Source of the DNA: Chitinophaga pinensis
Lineage (GTDB): Bacteria; Bacteroidota; Bacteroidia; NS11-12g; UBA955
Direction: 5' to 3'
Assembly (NCBI GenBank): GCA_945877575.1
Contig: CAMDUE010000003.1
Location: 1-64,000 of the forward strand
DNA: 64,000 nucleotides
Each line of letters opens with the position of its first letter. The stretch's first letter is position 1. Shown here in pieces: positions 1 through 9,100 of this stretch. The translations under genes and the position numbers were made by a program. Under the pieces are notes generated by a model. That model made no database searches. It was not told the origin of the DNA and saw only the letters and a program-made list of their open reading frames with translations.

Positions 1-1379
1 TAAGGCATCGCACCACTAAAGTTGTTTTGAATAAACTCCATGTCTTGATACATTTGAGAATCATGGGGAATATCATCAACCATAAATGCTAACGGCCTTA
101 ATCGTGCAAGAAACACGACACCTAGAATGGATAGGACAGAAAACCAATAGAAAATTCTTCTTTTTCTTTTGAAAATTATATTCTGAACAGACAATAACAA
201 CTTACTAATTGATGTATTATCAAGGTGTTTAATTTGCTTTTGAGAAGGAGTTGGCAGATACGAGTACAGTATAGGAATACCAATAATATTTAAGAAAAAC
301 ACGATATTAATGGTAATAAATGATAGAACTCCAAAATGCTCTAAGATGACAGTATCTGTGAAATAGAATGTCCCAAAACCAACAGCGGTGGTGAAATTTA
401 TGAGAAATGTTGCAACACCCACATGCGATATTATTCGGAGTAAAGCTTTTGCTTGATTACCATGTCTCCTGTACTGATCATGGTATTGGTTGATAAGATA
501 AATGGTATTCTGAACGCCAATTACAACAAGTAATGGAGGTAATGTACCTGTTAAAACATTGAGTTTATAGCCTAACATCCCTGCAACGCCAAACATTACA
601 AGCACTCCCATTACAATAAACAACAATGAAATTAACAACGTTGACCAACTTCTAAACAGAATGAAGATCAGTATGGCCGTTACCAAAAAAGCACAAATTG
701 TAAAAAGTAAAATTTCATCTTTTACAATGGTTGCATTAATATATCGTACATAAGGTAGACCACTCAGATGCACCTCTCTATCCGTATTCTTACTAAACCT
801 ATCGAGAATTTTTGATGCTTTTTCAATCAATCGAATTCTCACCGGTGTATTCATGATGGAATCTTCAATTGAAACTACAATCAACGAAACTTTATTTTTT
901 GAGTTATACAACAGACCGTCGTAAAACTTAAGTGAATAAAAAATCTCGGAAATAGAATCTAATTCGTTTTGGTTTTCTGCTGGGCGATCAAGCAGCGGGG
1001 TCATTTTCAAGATTTCCGCTGAGTCTTTATCTAAGACCAAATCTAACTTGGTTAAATTGGTAGGTGATATTAAACTACTAACTCCCTCAATAGCCTTGAT
1101 GCTGTCACAAGTTTTCCGAAACTCATTATAAAACTTCAATTCAAATAAATCAGGTGTTTCAAGCGCAATAATTAGCTTGTTACCATCTTCACCGAATTTC
1201 TTTTTGAAATTTTCGTATACAACTGCATCAGGATCATCGGAAGGAACCAAACGATGCATGGTGTATTCTAGTTCCACTTTTGAAGCGTAAAAACCCATTA
1301 CGCCTAAAAAAGTTAAAATGCCAATTACGAACCAAGTTCTATTTTTTAAAATAGTGGTAGCGATGCGAGTCCAGATCAT
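1..1379 (-). CDS. RND/MMPL superfamily exporter, 5' part only (3' end outside window)
   Basis: I read this minus-strand frame open from an ATG at 1379 to the window edge, 459 codons without a stop. The product starts with a membrane helix (residues about 13-30), then a periplasmic loop of roughly 180 residues, then a run of hydrophobic helices from about residue 215. The helix block contains GTLPPLLVVIGVQNTIYLIN and, after a soluble stretch, a further helix opening the second half. This is the layout of hydrophobe/amphiphile RND proteins (HAE-3, MMPL type), which use the proton gradient to move lipids or amphiphiles across the inner membrane. Family members are usually about 750-850 residues, so roughly 40% is missing. 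Substrate is unknown. It lies downstream of the rpsF-rpsR-rplI terminator on the same strand and probably has its own promoter. Confidence 0.8.
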   Translation of the reverse strand, partial: MIWTRIATTILKNRTWFVIGILTFLGVMGFYASKVELEYTMHRLVPSDDPDAVVYENFKKKFGEDGNKLIIALETPDLFELKFYNEFRKTCDSIKAIEGVSSLISPTNLTKLDLVLDKDSAEILKMTPLLDRPAENQNELDSISEIFYSLKFYDGLLYNSKNKVSLIVVSIEDSIMNTPVRIRLIEKASKILDRFSKNTDREVHLSGLPYVRYINATIVKDEILLFTICAFLVTAILIFILFRSWSTLLISLLFIVMGVLVMFGVAGMLGYKLNVLTGTLPPLLVVIGVQNTIYLINQYHDQYRRHGNQAKALLRIISHVGVATFLINFTTAVGFGTFYFTDTVILEHFGVLSFITINIVFFLNIIGIPILYSYLPTPSQKQIKHLDNTSISKLLLSVQNIIFKRKRRIFYWFSVLSILGVVFLARLRPLAFMVDDIPHDSQMYQDMEFIQNNFSGAMP

Positions 1380-1396
1380 TGATCGACAAAGTTAAA

Positions 1397-1431
1397 CAAA
1401 AAAAATGGCTGAGGTAATACCTCAGCCATTT
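1397..1431 (-). terminator. Rho-independent terminator of the rpsF-rpsR-rplI operon
   Basis: A perfect 12-bp stem (AATGGCTGAGGT, 1404-1415, with ACCTCAGCCATT, 1419-1430) has a 3-nt loop. On the minus strand it is followed by a T run (the A run at 1397-1405). It lies about 20 bases after the rplI stop. Confidence 0.9.
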
Positions 1432-1453
1432 CACAACAACAATAACCAAACAA

Positions 1454-1894
1454 TTATTCAGTCACTACATCAACGGTGATGGTAGCACTGATGTCTTTGA
1501 ATAGGTTCACAACCGCAGAGTAGGTTCCAATTGCCTTGATATCATCAAGAACAATCTTACGACGATCAACGTCAAAGCCTTTCTCTTTCAATACATTAGC
1601 TACTTGAAGGCTCGTAACAGAACCGAAGATTTTACCACTAGCACCAGCTTTAGTAGAAACTGTAACGGTTGCACCGTTCAACTTCTCAGCCATTGCATCA
1701 GCATCTTTTTTGATTTTGTCAAGTTTGAATTCACGCTGGCGAAGGTCTTCAGCCAACATTTTCAAAGCGCTTTCAGTTGCTAACTTAGCCTTACCTTGTG
1801 GAATCAAGAAATTTCTACCGTAACCGTCTTTTACGATTACCACGTCATCCTTGTACCCTAAGTTTTTAATGTCTTCTCTCAATATTAATTTCAT
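1454..1894 (-). CDS. rplI: 50S ribosomal protein bL9
   Basis: The 146-residue product matches bL9 in length and layout. The N-terminal domain carries LILREDIKNLGYKDDVVIVK and the conserved GYGRNFLIPQGKA segment, followed by a long charged connecting helix (about residues 42-75) and a C-terminal domain with GKIFGSVTS. bL9 binds 23S rRNA near the L1 stalk and helps keep the reading frame. It is the last gene of the rpsF-rpsR-rplI operon, 14 bases after rpsR, and is followed by a strong terminator. Confidence 0.97.
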   Translation of the reverse strand: MKLILREDIKNLGYKDDVVIVKDGYGRNFLIPQGKAKLATESALKMLAEDLRQREFKLDKIKKDADAMAEKLNGATVTVSTKAGASGKIFGSVTSLQVANVLKEKGFDVDRRKIVLDDIKAIGTYSAVVNLFKDISATITVDVVTE

Positions 1895-1908
1895 GGTAGG
1901 CCTCCTTT

Positions 1909-2172
1909 TTATTTCAATCCATCAGCTACGAAAGGCAACAACGAAAGGTGTCTTGCTCTTTTCACGGCAACAGAAATTTTACGTTGGAATTTCAAAGATG
2001 TACCCGTGATACGACGAGGTAAAATTTTACCTTGCTCGTTGATGAACTTCAACAAGAAATCTTTGTCTTTGTAATCAATATGCTTAATACCGTGCTTCTT
2101 GAAGCGGCAGTATTTCTTCTTTTGAACCACCTGAGGGGTTTGGTTGAAGATAAAATTGGTTTCTTTACTCAT
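1909..2172 (-). CDS. rpsR: 30S ribosomal protein bS18
   Basis: The 87-residue product has the bS18 core: a basic N-terminal part ([20 protein letters not shown]), then [19 protein letters not shown], then the C-terminal [16 protein letters not shown] helix. bS18 forms a heterodimer with bS6 on the platform of the small subunit, which fits its position 17 bases after rpsF. It is translated from the rpsF promoter as the middle gene of a three-gene operon. Confidence 0.97.
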   Translation of the reverse strand: MSKETNFIFNQTPQVVQKKKYCRFKKHGIKHIDYKDKDFLLKFINEQGKILPRRITGTSLKFQRKISVAVKRARHLSLLPFVADGLK

Positions 2173-2189
2173 TTTACTGTTCCTCCTGA

Positions 2190-2594
2190 TTAATCTTCTT
2201 CATCTAATTCAACAACAGCATTGTTTGCTGCTTTTTTCTCTTTAGCAGTTGATGAACTCTTAATTTCACCGCTGCGTTTCTTCAAGTTGAATTCAATTGC
2301 CCATCTGTCTAACGACAATGTTAAGTAACGCATGATGCGTTCGTCACGACGGAAAGTCAACTCCCAAGCTTTGATAAACTCAGGGCTTGCTTTGAACTCA
2401 AACAAGTGGTAAAAACCCGTACCTTTTTTGTCAATGGGATAAGCTAATTTGGTGAGACCCCAGTTTTCTTCATGGACGATCTCCCCACCATTGTCTGTGA
2501 TCAACCCTCTGTAGCCAGCCACAGCATCTTTCATCTGCTGCTCAGAGAGCACGGGTGTTAAAATGATCACAGTTTCATACTGTTTTAAACTCAT
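2190..2594 (-). CDS. rpsF: 30S ribosomal protein bS6
   Basis: The 134-residue product begins with the bS6 fold ([20 protein letters not shown]) and has the conserved [19 protein letters not shown] and the YHLFEF strand. A short acidic tail ends ELDEED, as is common in bS6. bS6 pairs with bS18 on 16S rRNA. It is the first gene of the operon; a TTTG-N19-TATATTTG promoter ends 21 bases before the ATG. Confidence 0.97.
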   Translation of the reverse strand: MSLKQYETVIILTPVLSEQQMKDAVAGYRGLITDNGGEIVHEENWGLTKLAYPIDKKGTGFYHLFEFKASPEFIKAWELTFRRDERIMRYLTLSLDRWAIEFNLKKRSGEIKSSSTAKEKKAANNAVVELDEED

Positions 2595-2615
2595 AATTCT
2601 TTAATTTTGGGGGTG

Positions 2616-2646
2616 CAAATATACAAAACTTTATAAACAAATCAAA
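2616..2646 (-). promoter_or_regulatory. Bacteroidota-type promoter for rpsF-rpsR-rplI
   Basis: On the minus strand TTTG (2646-2643) is followed after exactly 19 bases by TATATTTG (2623-2616), an exact match to the -33/-7 consensus of the phylum (TTTG, TAnnTTTG). The predicted transcript start is near 2610, about 15 bases before the rpsF ATG. Confidence 0.85.
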
Positions 2647-2665
2647 TACCCCAAACAACAATCAA

Positions 2666-2875
2666 ATGAATAGACTCGCAATTTGGTTCATAAAATTCTA
2701 TCAAGCAGCACTTTCGCCCTATTTACCCAACAGCTGCAGGTACACTCCCACCTGCTCTCAGTACGGCGTTGAAGCCTTCAAAAAATACCCTTTTTTCAAG
2801 GCCCTAAAGCTGACCTTCAAGAGAATTTCCAGCTGCGGACCCTGGGGCGGCAGCGGCTATGACCCGCTCCCTTAA
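2666..2875 (+). CDS. yidD: Membrane protein insertion efficiency factor YidD
   Basis: The 69-residue product has the full YidD signature: an amphipathic N-terminal helix ([20 protein letters not shown]), the [16 protein letters not shown] cysteine motif and the [13 protein letters not shown] ending. YidD is a small peripheral inner-membrane protein thought to help YidC insert proteins. In most genomes it lies directly after rnpA on the same strand. Here it is convergent with rnpA and its last 72 bases are also the antisense of the rnpA 3' end. The ATG at 2666 gives the usual family length. Its promoter must lie in the short gap shared with rpsF. Confidence 0.95.
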   Translation: MNRLAIWFIKFYQAALSPYLPNSCRYTPTCSQYGVEAFKKYPFFKALKLTFKRISSCGPWGGSGYDPLP

Positions 2876-3304
2876 ACTCCTGCGCACTTTATCAAACACC
2901 TTTTCAACATCCCAATAGGTCATTTCCGAATTGCCTACGTATATCAGTCCTATAGCAGCAAATTGCCCAGCACCCGCTAAATCAGCATAGATTTGGTGCT
3001 TCTTGTGCCTGTAAATTTCCCTGAGAATTCGCTTCATTCTATTTCGAACAACCGCCCTTTTCAATCGTTTTTTTGAAGCGTTTATGCTGATTTGAGCCCT
3101 AAGCTCAATTATACCCTTATACTTAGTTCCGGTTGGAGAACCCAACGTCAATAATTGATTGAACTCCTCTTCAGTCAGCAATAGAACATTTAATCTGAGA
3201 GGATATTTTGAAATAACAAAGCCCGACTCATAGAGCCGGGCTAATATTTTTTCGCTGCACAGCCGCTCTTCCTTGGAAAAAGTATAATTTAAAGACTTTT
3301 CCAT
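2804..3304 (-). CDS. rnpA: Ribonuclease P protein component
   Basis: The product carries the RnpA core: [19 protein letters not shown] near the N-terminus, a basic segment, and the RNA-binding [17 protein letters not shown] motif, ending the fold with [27 protein letters not shown]. It binds RNase P RNA to mature tRNA 5' ends. I chose the ATG at 3304 (166 residues) over an in-frame TTG two codons upstream. It is longer than most RnpA proteins (about 115-135); the C-terminal extra part is the stretch that overlaps convergent yidD. It follows rpmH by 32 bases, the usual rpmH-rnpA pair, and probably uses the rpmH promoter. Confidence 0.95.
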   Translation of the reverse strand: MEKSLNYTFSKEERLCSEKILARLYESGFVISKYPLRLNVLLLTEEEFNQLLTLGSPTGTKYKGIIELRAQISINASKKRLKRAVVRNRMKRILREIYRHKKHQIYADLAGAGQFAAIGLIYVGNSEMTYWDVEKVFDKVRRSLRERVIAAAAPGSAAGNSLEGQL

Positions 3305-3336
3305 GAGCAACTGTCAACTATTCTGATTGGAAAGGC

Positions 3337-3495
3337 TTATTTATGCGCCTTCTCGTCAGATACAGTCAATTTCTTACGACCACGTGCACGGCGCGCTGCC
3401 AAAACACGGCGACCGTTTGATGTAGCCATACGCTCACGGAATCCGTGACGGTTTTTTCTCTTTCTGTTCGAAGGTTGGTATGTGCGCTTAGTCAT
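3337..3495 (-). CDS. rpmH: 50S ribosomal protein bL34
   Basis: I found this 52-codon gene by translating the minus strand between rnpA and the promoter. The product starts [20 protein letters not shown] and continues with [20 protein letters not shown], the unmistakable bL34 sequence, with a short acidic-basic tail ending EKAHK. bL34 is a very basic protein buried in 23S rRNA. The ATG at 3495 lies 22 bases after an exact TTTG-N19-TAACTTTG promoter. It is co-transcribed with rnpA. Confidence 0.97.
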   Translation of the reverse strand: MTKRTYQPSNRKRKNRHGFRERMATSNGRRVLAARRARGRKKLTVSDEKAHK

Positions 3496-3517
3496 GGCGA
3501 TTTCTTTTTAAGGGCTG

Positions 3518-3548
3518 CAAAGTTAAGAATCATTCTCGCAAAAACAAA
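3518..3548 (-). promoter_or_regulatory. Bacteroidota-type promoter for rpmH-rnpA
   Basis: On the minus strand TTTG (3548-3545), 19 bases, then TAACTTTG (3525-3518): an exact -33/-7 consensus with the same 19-base spacer as the rpsF promoter. The rpmH ATG is 22 bases downstream of the -7 box. Confidence 0.85.
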
Positions 3549-3556
3549 ATTATCTG

Positions 3557-3564
3557 TACATTTG
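3557..3564 (+). promoter_or_regulatory. Putative -7 box, almost touching the next start codon
   Basis: TACATTTG matches TAnnTTTG exactly and ends three bases before the ATG at 3568. No good -33 element is seen at 19 bases upstream. If used, the transcript would start at or next to the ATG, giving a leaderless message. Confidence 0.45.
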
Positions 3565-3567
3565 ATC

Positions 3568-4050
3568 ATGAAAATTTCTCAAACTCATAGAATGTCCCTC
3601 GTTTTCTGGATTGCCTTGCCTACCCTATTGGTTGTTTTGGGAATTACCTTCTATCTACAGAATCAAAATCTAAACTCATTTATTAACATAGAATCTCTTC
3701 CGCCGTTTTTTATAATAATTCTAGTTTTAGGCCTTCTTTGGACTATAAAACTTCAGTGGACTTTAGATCAAAAACAATTCAGCTTTATTTACAGACCCTT
3801 TATATGGAAAAGAAAAACATACGCTCTTTCTGACATTCAAAAGATTGAAATCTCAAAAATCAATCCTTTGAAGGATTTCGGTGGATGGGGACTGCGGTAT
3901 TCAACTAAACTAGGAAAGGCCTACACAACCCAAGGAAATACGGTTTTAAGAATTCACTTGAACAATCAAAAAATATTGAATTTCACCGCCCAAATTTCTC
4001 CCGAATTGACAGAACTCGTAGAATCTCTTTCAAAGAAAACTCAAGATTAA
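3568..4050 (+). CDS. Small membrane protein with PH-like domain
   Basis: I do not recognise a named gene. From the ATG at 3568 the product is 160 residues. Two hydrophobic helices (about residues 11-29 and 42-60) are followed by a soluble part of about 95 residues with YRPFIWKRKTYALSDIQKIE, the GGWGLRYS stretch and TVLRIHLNNQKILNF. That pattern (two helices, then a beta-rich region with a GGWG(I/L)R turn) is seen in bacterial PH-domain membrane proteins of unknown role. A longer reading upstream to 3445 would run antisense through rpmH and its promoter, so it is not credible. metG follows 13 bases later on the same strand. Confidence 0.75.
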   Translation: MKISQTHRMSLVFWIALPTLLVVLGITFYLQNQNLNSFINIESLPPFFIIILVLGLLWTIKLQWTLDQKQFSFIYRPFIWKRKTYALSDIQKIEISKINPLKDFGGWGLRYSTKLGKAYTTQGNTVLRIHLNNQKILNFTAQISPELTELVESLSKKTQD

Positions 4051-4059
4051 GTACCTTTG
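4028..4059 (+). promoter_or_regulatory. Putative metG promoter with near-leaderless spacing
   Basis: TACCTTTG (4052-4059) is an exact TAnnTTTG box four bases before the metG ATG. TTTC at 4028-4031 is a weak -33 candidate at a 20-base spacer. It overlaps the 3' end of the preceding gene. Confidence 0.45.
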
Positions 4060-4063
4060 CGGC

Positions 4064-6109
4064 ATGTCTAAGACCACCATCACTGCCGCTCTTCCCTACG
4101 CCAACGGCCCCGTTCATATTGGGCACCTTGCTGGAGTATATATCCCCGCTGATATCTACGCCCGCTTTTGTCGTTTGCAAGGTAAGGAAACTCTTTTTGT
4201 CTGCGGAAGTGATGAACACGGTGTACCCATTACTTTAAGAGCTCGAAAAGAAGGAATCACTCCTCAAGATGTGGTTGATAGATATCACGGTATCATCAAA
4301 GATTCTTTTGAGCGCTTGGGAATTCAATTTGACATTTACAGCAGAACCAGCAACGCTACTCATAAAGAAACGGCTCAAGAATTCTTCAAAGACCTTCTTG
4401 ATAAAGGTGCCTTCAGAGAAATTATTTCAGAGCAGTTTTTTGACCCTGAAGCCAATCAGTTTTTAGCCGATCGATACATCACCGGCGATTGTCCGAAATG
4501 CAACAACCCCGGTGCTTACGGTGATCAATGTGAAAAATGTGGCTCGACTTTAAGTCCCTCGGAACTAAAAAATCCTAAATCAGCGCTATCGGGAGCAGTA
4601 CCGGTTTTGAAAGAAACCAAAAACTGGTATTTACCCTTAGACGAACTTCAAGAATCGTTTTTGAACGAATACATACATTCTCAAACATCTTGGAAGTCAA
4701 ACGTTTTAGGACAATGCAAGAGCTGGCTGAACGACGGCTTAAAGGAACGCGCCATGACCCGCGATTTGGATTGGGGAATTCCCGTTCCGGTGGAAAACGC
4801 CGAAGGGAAAGTGCTCTATGTATGGTTTGAAGCCCCCATTGGGTACATTTCGGCAACCAAAGAAGCTCGTCCGAATGATTGGCAAGATTGGTGGACAGGC
4901 GATTCGCAGTTGATTCATTTCATTGGAAAAGACAATATCGTGTTTCACTGCATCATTTTCCCTGCCATGTTGCATTTGAGGGGAAACGGTTATGTAGTTC
5001 CAGCTCAAGTGCCTGCCAATGAATTTTTGAATTTGGAGGGACAAAAAATCTCTACCTCTCGCAATTGGGCGGTTTGGCTCAATGAATACTTAGATGAATT
5101 GCCTGGCCGGGAAGACGAATTGAGGTATGTACTCAATTCTATTGCTCCAGAGACCAAAGATTCCGAATTCACTTGGAAAGATTATCAAACCCGAATCAAC
5201 AGTGAATTGGTGGGTATCTATGGAAATTTCGCCAACAGAGTATTGGTTCTTATGAACAAATTTTACGATGGCGCCATTCCTTCAAAAGCCCACAACTTTG
5301 AAAGTGGACAGCTAGCCACAGAATATATTCAGCCCATTTTAGACAAATTACAGCAGTATAAATTCAGAGATGCTCAAGTAGCATTGATGGAATTGGCTCG
5401 TTTCGGAAATAAATATTTGGCAGACCACGAGCCTTGGAAACTCATCAAAACCGATGCTCATAAAACGGCAGAAATCATGCAATTTGCCTATGAAGTTTTG
5501 TGTAATTTGTGTTTAGCTTCTGAAATTTTCTTACCCAATACTTTTAAAAAGTTGCAAATCCAATTGGGTATTGAATTCAACGATGCGCAAAAAGCATCAT
5601 TTTGGCAAAAAGCTGAGTGGTTTTCGCCAGCATCAGGCGGCAAAATTGGCGAATTGAGCTTGTTGTTTGCTAAAATGGAAGACGACATTATTGAAGGCCA
5701 AATCACAAAGTTGCAAACTTCACTTCCCCAAGAAACAACACCTGCAGCTTTAGAATCTAAAGAAGAAGTTGTCATAGAAAAACCACTGATTCAATACGAT
5801 GATTTCGCAAAACTTGACCTTAGAATTGCCACGGTTGTAAAGTGTGAAAAAGTAGAAAAGGCTGATAAACTTCTCAATTTAACCTTAAGCCTCGGCAACG
5901 AAGAACGCACCGTTTTGTCTGGCATTGCTATGCATTTCACACCCGAAGAATGCGTGGGGCAGCAAGTTCTGTATTTGGCAAATCTATCGCCCAGAAAGAT
6001 GAGAGGCATTGAAAGTCATGGAATGATTCTAATGGCTGAAGACAGTCATGGGAAACTGCATTTCGTACGCCCTAGCACTGAAATCAACGCTGGCGCGGGA
6101 GTTGCTTGA
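4064..6109 (+). CDS. metG: Methionyl-tRNA synthetase
   Basis: This 681-residue class I synthetase charges tRNA-Met. The HIGH motif is at residues 18-21 (GPVHIGH). A zinc-binding insert has CPKCNNPGAYGDQCEKCG at about 144-162. The second ATP motif reads KISTS (328-332), a variant of KMSKS. The anticodon-binding helical domain follows. The C-terminal 110 residues (from YDDFAKLDLRIATVVKCEKV) form the tRNA-binding OB-fold domain used for dimerisation. Its last 26 bases overlap the convergent DUF4175 gene. An exact -7 box sits four bases before its ATG. Confidence 0.97.
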   Translation: MSKTTITAALPYANGPVHIGHLAGVYIPADIYARFCRLQGKETLFVCGSDEHGVPITLRARKEGITPQDVVDRYHGIIKDSFERLGIQFDIYSRTSNATHKETAQEFFKDLLDKGAFREIISEQFFDPEANQFLADRYITGDCPKCNNPGAYGDQCEKCGSTLSPSELKNPKSALSGAVPVLKETKNWYLPLDELQESFLNEYIHSQTSWKSNVLGQCKSWLNDGLKERAMTRDLDWGIPVPVENAEGKVLYVWFEAPIGYISATKEARPNDWQDWWTGDSQLIHFIGKDNIVFHCIIFPAMLHLRGNGYVVPAQVPANEFLNLEGQKISTSRNWAVWLNEYLDELPGREDELRYVLNSIAPETKDSEFTWKDYQTRINSELVGIYGNFANRVLVLMNKFYDGAIPSKAHNFESGQLATEYIQPILDKLQQYKFRDAQVALMELARFGNKYLADHEPWKLIKTDAHKTAEIMQFAYEVLCNLCLASEIFLPNTFKKLQIQLGIEFNDAQKASFWQKAEWFSPASGGKIGELSLLFAKMEDDIIEGQITKLQTSLPQETTPAALESKEEVVIEKPLIQYDDFAKLDLRIATVVKCEKVEKADKLLNLTLSLGNEERTVLSGIAMHFTPEECVGQQVLYLANLSPRKMRGIESHGMILMAEDSHGKLHFVRPSTEINAGAGVA

Positions 6110-9100
6110 TTTTTTCTTCGTAGTACGGGTTCAACGCCGGCGGAATTCTCTGTAATTGCTCCTTTTGCTTGACGCGTTTTTGCGTCTCTAATCGAATTTC
6201 ATCAGGTACCAACAAATCTTTGGGTTTACCTTGTTGGCTTTCCCTGTTATCTTCTTCACCCTGCTTTCGTTCGGCTTTTTCATGTTCTAGCAATCGAGTC
6301 ATGATTTCTTTTTGACGTTGAATACTCTTTTCGTCTAGGGTTTTATTCACCAGGTTTTTCTCTTGCTCTTCCATCAACTCTTCCAATTTGTGGAGGTTGG
6401 CTGCATCACCGGTGTTGCCGTTTTTCAAAGCTTCTTTGCGTAATTCTTGGATTTGGCGGCGGAACTGTTCTTGCAATAAGGCCATTTCAACCAGATCTTG
6501 CTCTAAACTGCGACCTGCTTCCTTGCCGCCTGACTTATTCCCCTGTTGACCTTGCTTTGAATCATTTCCCTTGCCTGATTTTGGTTCGCCTGTGGTTCCA
6601 GATTTGTCTCCTTTTTGCCCCTGCTGGCCTTGTTGTTGTCCTTGCTGTTGGCCCTGTTGTTGGCCTTGTTGCATTTTCTGAAGTTGTTCTCCCAACTGTT
6701 TTTGTGCTTCAGACAACTTCGAACCCTTACCCATTTTACTTTTTCCAGAATTTCCAGATTTATTGGGATTGCTGCAAGATTGACCACTCTTTGATTGGGA
6801 TTTTTGATTTTGTTGTGACATCTTTTGCTGCACATTCTTCAAACTCTCCATCAGCATGACTGCTAAATCGTTAAATCCAGTCATCACAAACTGCTGATTG
6901 GCTGCGGCCCTTTTAACATCTCTGTTTTTCAAGTCGGTCAACGATGATTCTAAATAATCATTGATTTTGTTTAATTCTCTGGTTACCCTTTCAGATACCA
7001 TAGGCTGTCGCTTGGCCAAGGCTCTTAGACTATCTTCTAGATTCAAAGCCATTTCCTTTACCAAAACCTGATTTCTATTCAAGACCAATACCCGTGGATT
7101 ATCACTTTTCAGCCCTTTTAATTCGGTGAAAATGGATTCTTGTCTGTGTGAAACTTCAATCAATCCTTCCAAAAGAGAGCGCAAAGTGGCCATATCTTCA
7201 GAAAGTCGTTCTTTCTGAGATTGTTCCATGCTTTCTTCCATCTCTTTTTGGGCCTTATCCATTTCATCGGCTGATTTTTTCTGATCTTCAGCACTTTTAT
7301 CGTCTTGCTTCTTTTGAATTTCTTGCTTCGCTTTTTCGAGCGATTCCTGAGCCTTCTCCATTGATTTGTCGCCCGTTTTAAGGTTCATGGGCGATTCTAA
7401 TTCTTTGTTTTGCTTTTGGATATCGGCTGCTTTTTCTTTCAGGGATTGTAATTCGCTTTTTTGCTCATTGAGTTGTTTTTCAATTTCGGCTCTTTTCGCT
7501 TCGTCTTTTTTATTCAGGTTTTCCGTGTTCTTGGCAATTTCCTTCATTTTGTCAGACCAATTCTTCATTTGCTCGATCTGATTTTTAACAGATTCTTCCA
7601 AACGAAGTTCCTTGAGCTGTTCCATATTATTTTCTAATTGCTGTTCCTGATTTTTGACTTGCTGATTGATGTCTCGCATCTTTTTTTCCACCTGTTCTTG
7701 AGGCGCATTCTTTTGCAATAATTCATTCAATTCTTGAAGCAATTTTTCGAGCTCCGGGTTTTTCATCTCCTTGATTTTCTCGCTGATTTCTTCCCGTCTT
7801 TCTTTCAATTCCGGATCTTGAGATTTTAAATTTTGCTCTTGTTGCTTCAATTTTTCTTGAATCTTCTCAGCTTGTTTCAGTCTTTCTTCTTGTTTTTTTG
7901 CCCAATCTTCTATCTTTTCTTTTGTATCGAAAGACATTGATTGTGAAGACTTTAAACCCTCTTGTAATTTTTCAGATTCTTTTCGAAGGTTTTGTGCTTG
8001 CTTTTGCACAGAACCTAGAGATTTCTCCAATTCAATTTTTTGCTGATTGGTGATTTTCTCCAATTCTGTTTTGGATGGTGCTTTTATTTTCTGAGGGACG
8101 CTGTATCGTACTTTACCTTTGCGTAGGGCGTCATTATCACGAACGGCAAATCGGATTTCAACTTGCTGATCTTGATTCAACTGATAAGCCCAATCTGTTC
8201 CAAAAACTTTACTAACTCCTGGATTAGAGAAGGTATTTACCTTTTGAAAATCATCCGTTTCCGAATTTCGAATTTCAACCCATGCATCTTTGATTCCGTA
8301 ATCATCATTGGCCAAAATTGAAAAGAAGTGTTGGAATGGATTCAACTCAGAAGTTTTAGACTCGACAAAAAGTTCTGGGAATTCATCTTTTATGCAAGTC
8401 ACAAAAAATCCAACAGAATCGGAAGAGTTTTGTTTCTCTAAAGTACCTCTAAAATGGGCATCATTTAGAATTACTGTTTTAATTGTGGTTTGTTTTTTAG
8501 CTTCTTTCGAAGAAAAAATCTGCTGAATGTTGTTTTGACGCCAGTGTATAGTTTTGGTATTTTCGGTTTGTAAATGAATATGTAAAACCGTTCCTTCGGG
8601 GACTTGAAATTGCTCAAAATTATCAATCTCAGCATTCTTCCATCCGGTGTATGCCGGATAATCAGCTTTAATTGAGATGCCCTTCCATTTTGGAAGTTTA
8701 ATCAGATGCAGGTTAAATTCCTTGCTAGAAAACTTGCCTGATAGAAACTTGAATTTAACAGAATGTTTCAAGAATTTTAGACTGAAGGTGAACTCCTGAT
8801 TATTTCCTTTATTCATGGGCAGTGCAACCCCATCATTGATTTGAATCTCTGCACCTGTGGGAAGGACTTTTCCTTCAAACTTCAATTTAATTTCTGCTGA
8901 GCCTCCTTCGGATACGAATTGATGAGTATCTAATCGCACAAAGTCAAAAGGCGCATGTTGTATAAACTCTTTATCAAAATTAAACCACCGTTGTGAAGCA
9001 GCAGAAATATTCTGTGCGTCATAAACTCCCCACACAGACATCACCAAAATAATAGCTCCAAAACGCATGGCTTGCCTTCTGAATTGTTGCCATTCTAGGG

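Noticed and set aside
3445-3567. Upstream extension of the PH-like protein (41 extra residues)
   Set aside because: It runs antisense through rpmH and its promoter; the ATG at 3568 gives two clean helices and the -7 box lies just before it.
6503-6859. Frames of 100-110 residues on both strands in the DUF4175 low-complexity region
   Set aside because: Gln/Lys-rich repeats keep several frames open; none has a domain or start signal.
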